DNA of 12,199 bases from CAYOBW01 sp964402115 (GTDB taxonomy: Bacteria; Verrucomicrobiota; Kiritimatiellia; UBA8416; CAYOBW01), in NCBI GenBank assembly GCA_964402115.1, contig CAYOBW010000213.1:1-12199 (forward strand), given 5' to 3'. Position 1 is the stretch's first letter. Each line of letters starts with the position of its first letter. The position numbers were made by a program, and so were the translations under genes. The notes beneath the pieces are model-generated. The model was given only the letters and a program-made list of their open reading frames with translations. It did no database searches and was not told the origin of the DNA. Below are positions 12,193 to 12,199 of this stretch, piece after piece.

Positions 12193-12199
12193 CGATGGT

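Noticed and set aside
1..12199. CRISPR arrays, tRNA or rRNA genes, insertion sequences or attachment sites
   Set aside because: No regularly spaced identical repeats, no tRNA-like cloverleaf and no transposase or integrase coding sequence was seen on either strand.

Overview
This is a GC-rich bacterial segment with the look of the PVC superphylum, most likely Kiritimatiellota or a close verrucomicrobial relative. That placement is an inference. It rests on the pair of large secreted proteins with LamG-like jelly-roll modules, the FadL-like barrel fragment, the Prc-type protease, and intergenic degenerate hexanucleotide repeats. No ribosomal RNA or other firm taxonomic marker is present.

Layout from left to right. 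(1) 1-147, minus: the first 49 codons of an EttA-type ABC-F ATPase, with a promoter and a GC-rich leader hairpin upstream. (2) 148-509: a gene-free stretch holding that promoter and a long imperfect hexamer-based inverted repeat. (3) 510-4917, minus: two adjacent paralogous secreted multi-domain proteins (724 then 743 aa), separated by one base and probably translationally coupled. (4) 4918-5181: a noncoding region with two hairpins. (5) 5182-5586, plus: the orphaned 3' end of a FadL/OmpP1-like outer-membrane barrel gene, whose homology starts at a perfect 8-bp palindrome. (6) 5683-7971, plus: a full-length tail-specific protease (Prc, S41A) with an unusual C-terminal membrane helix. (7) 8024-8792, plus: a complete HepT-MntA (HEPN/MNT) toxin-antitoxin pair in overlapping frames. 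(8) 12009-8802, minus: a tight four-gene operon. In transcription order it encodes a class I isoprenoid-synthase-like protein, a SAM-dependent methyltransferase, a small secreted protein of unknown function (possibly Cache-like) and an atypical SDR NAD(P)-binding protein. Its promoter has a -10 box lying inside a perfect 9-bp inverted repeat, a typical operator layout. (9) 12073-12199: more degenerate hexamer repeats, similar in build to those in region 2.

Working together: the four-gene operon is the best candidate for an uncharacterised pathway. A prenyl-chain or terpenoid enzyme, a methyltransferase and a reductase/dehydratase-type protein, co-translated with a periplasmic protein, suggest synthesis or modification of an isoprenoid membrane lipid or quinone-like compound. 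No product can be named from sequence. HepT-MntA is a known system. The secreted paralogs probably act outside the cell or at its surface; no catalytic residues are evident.
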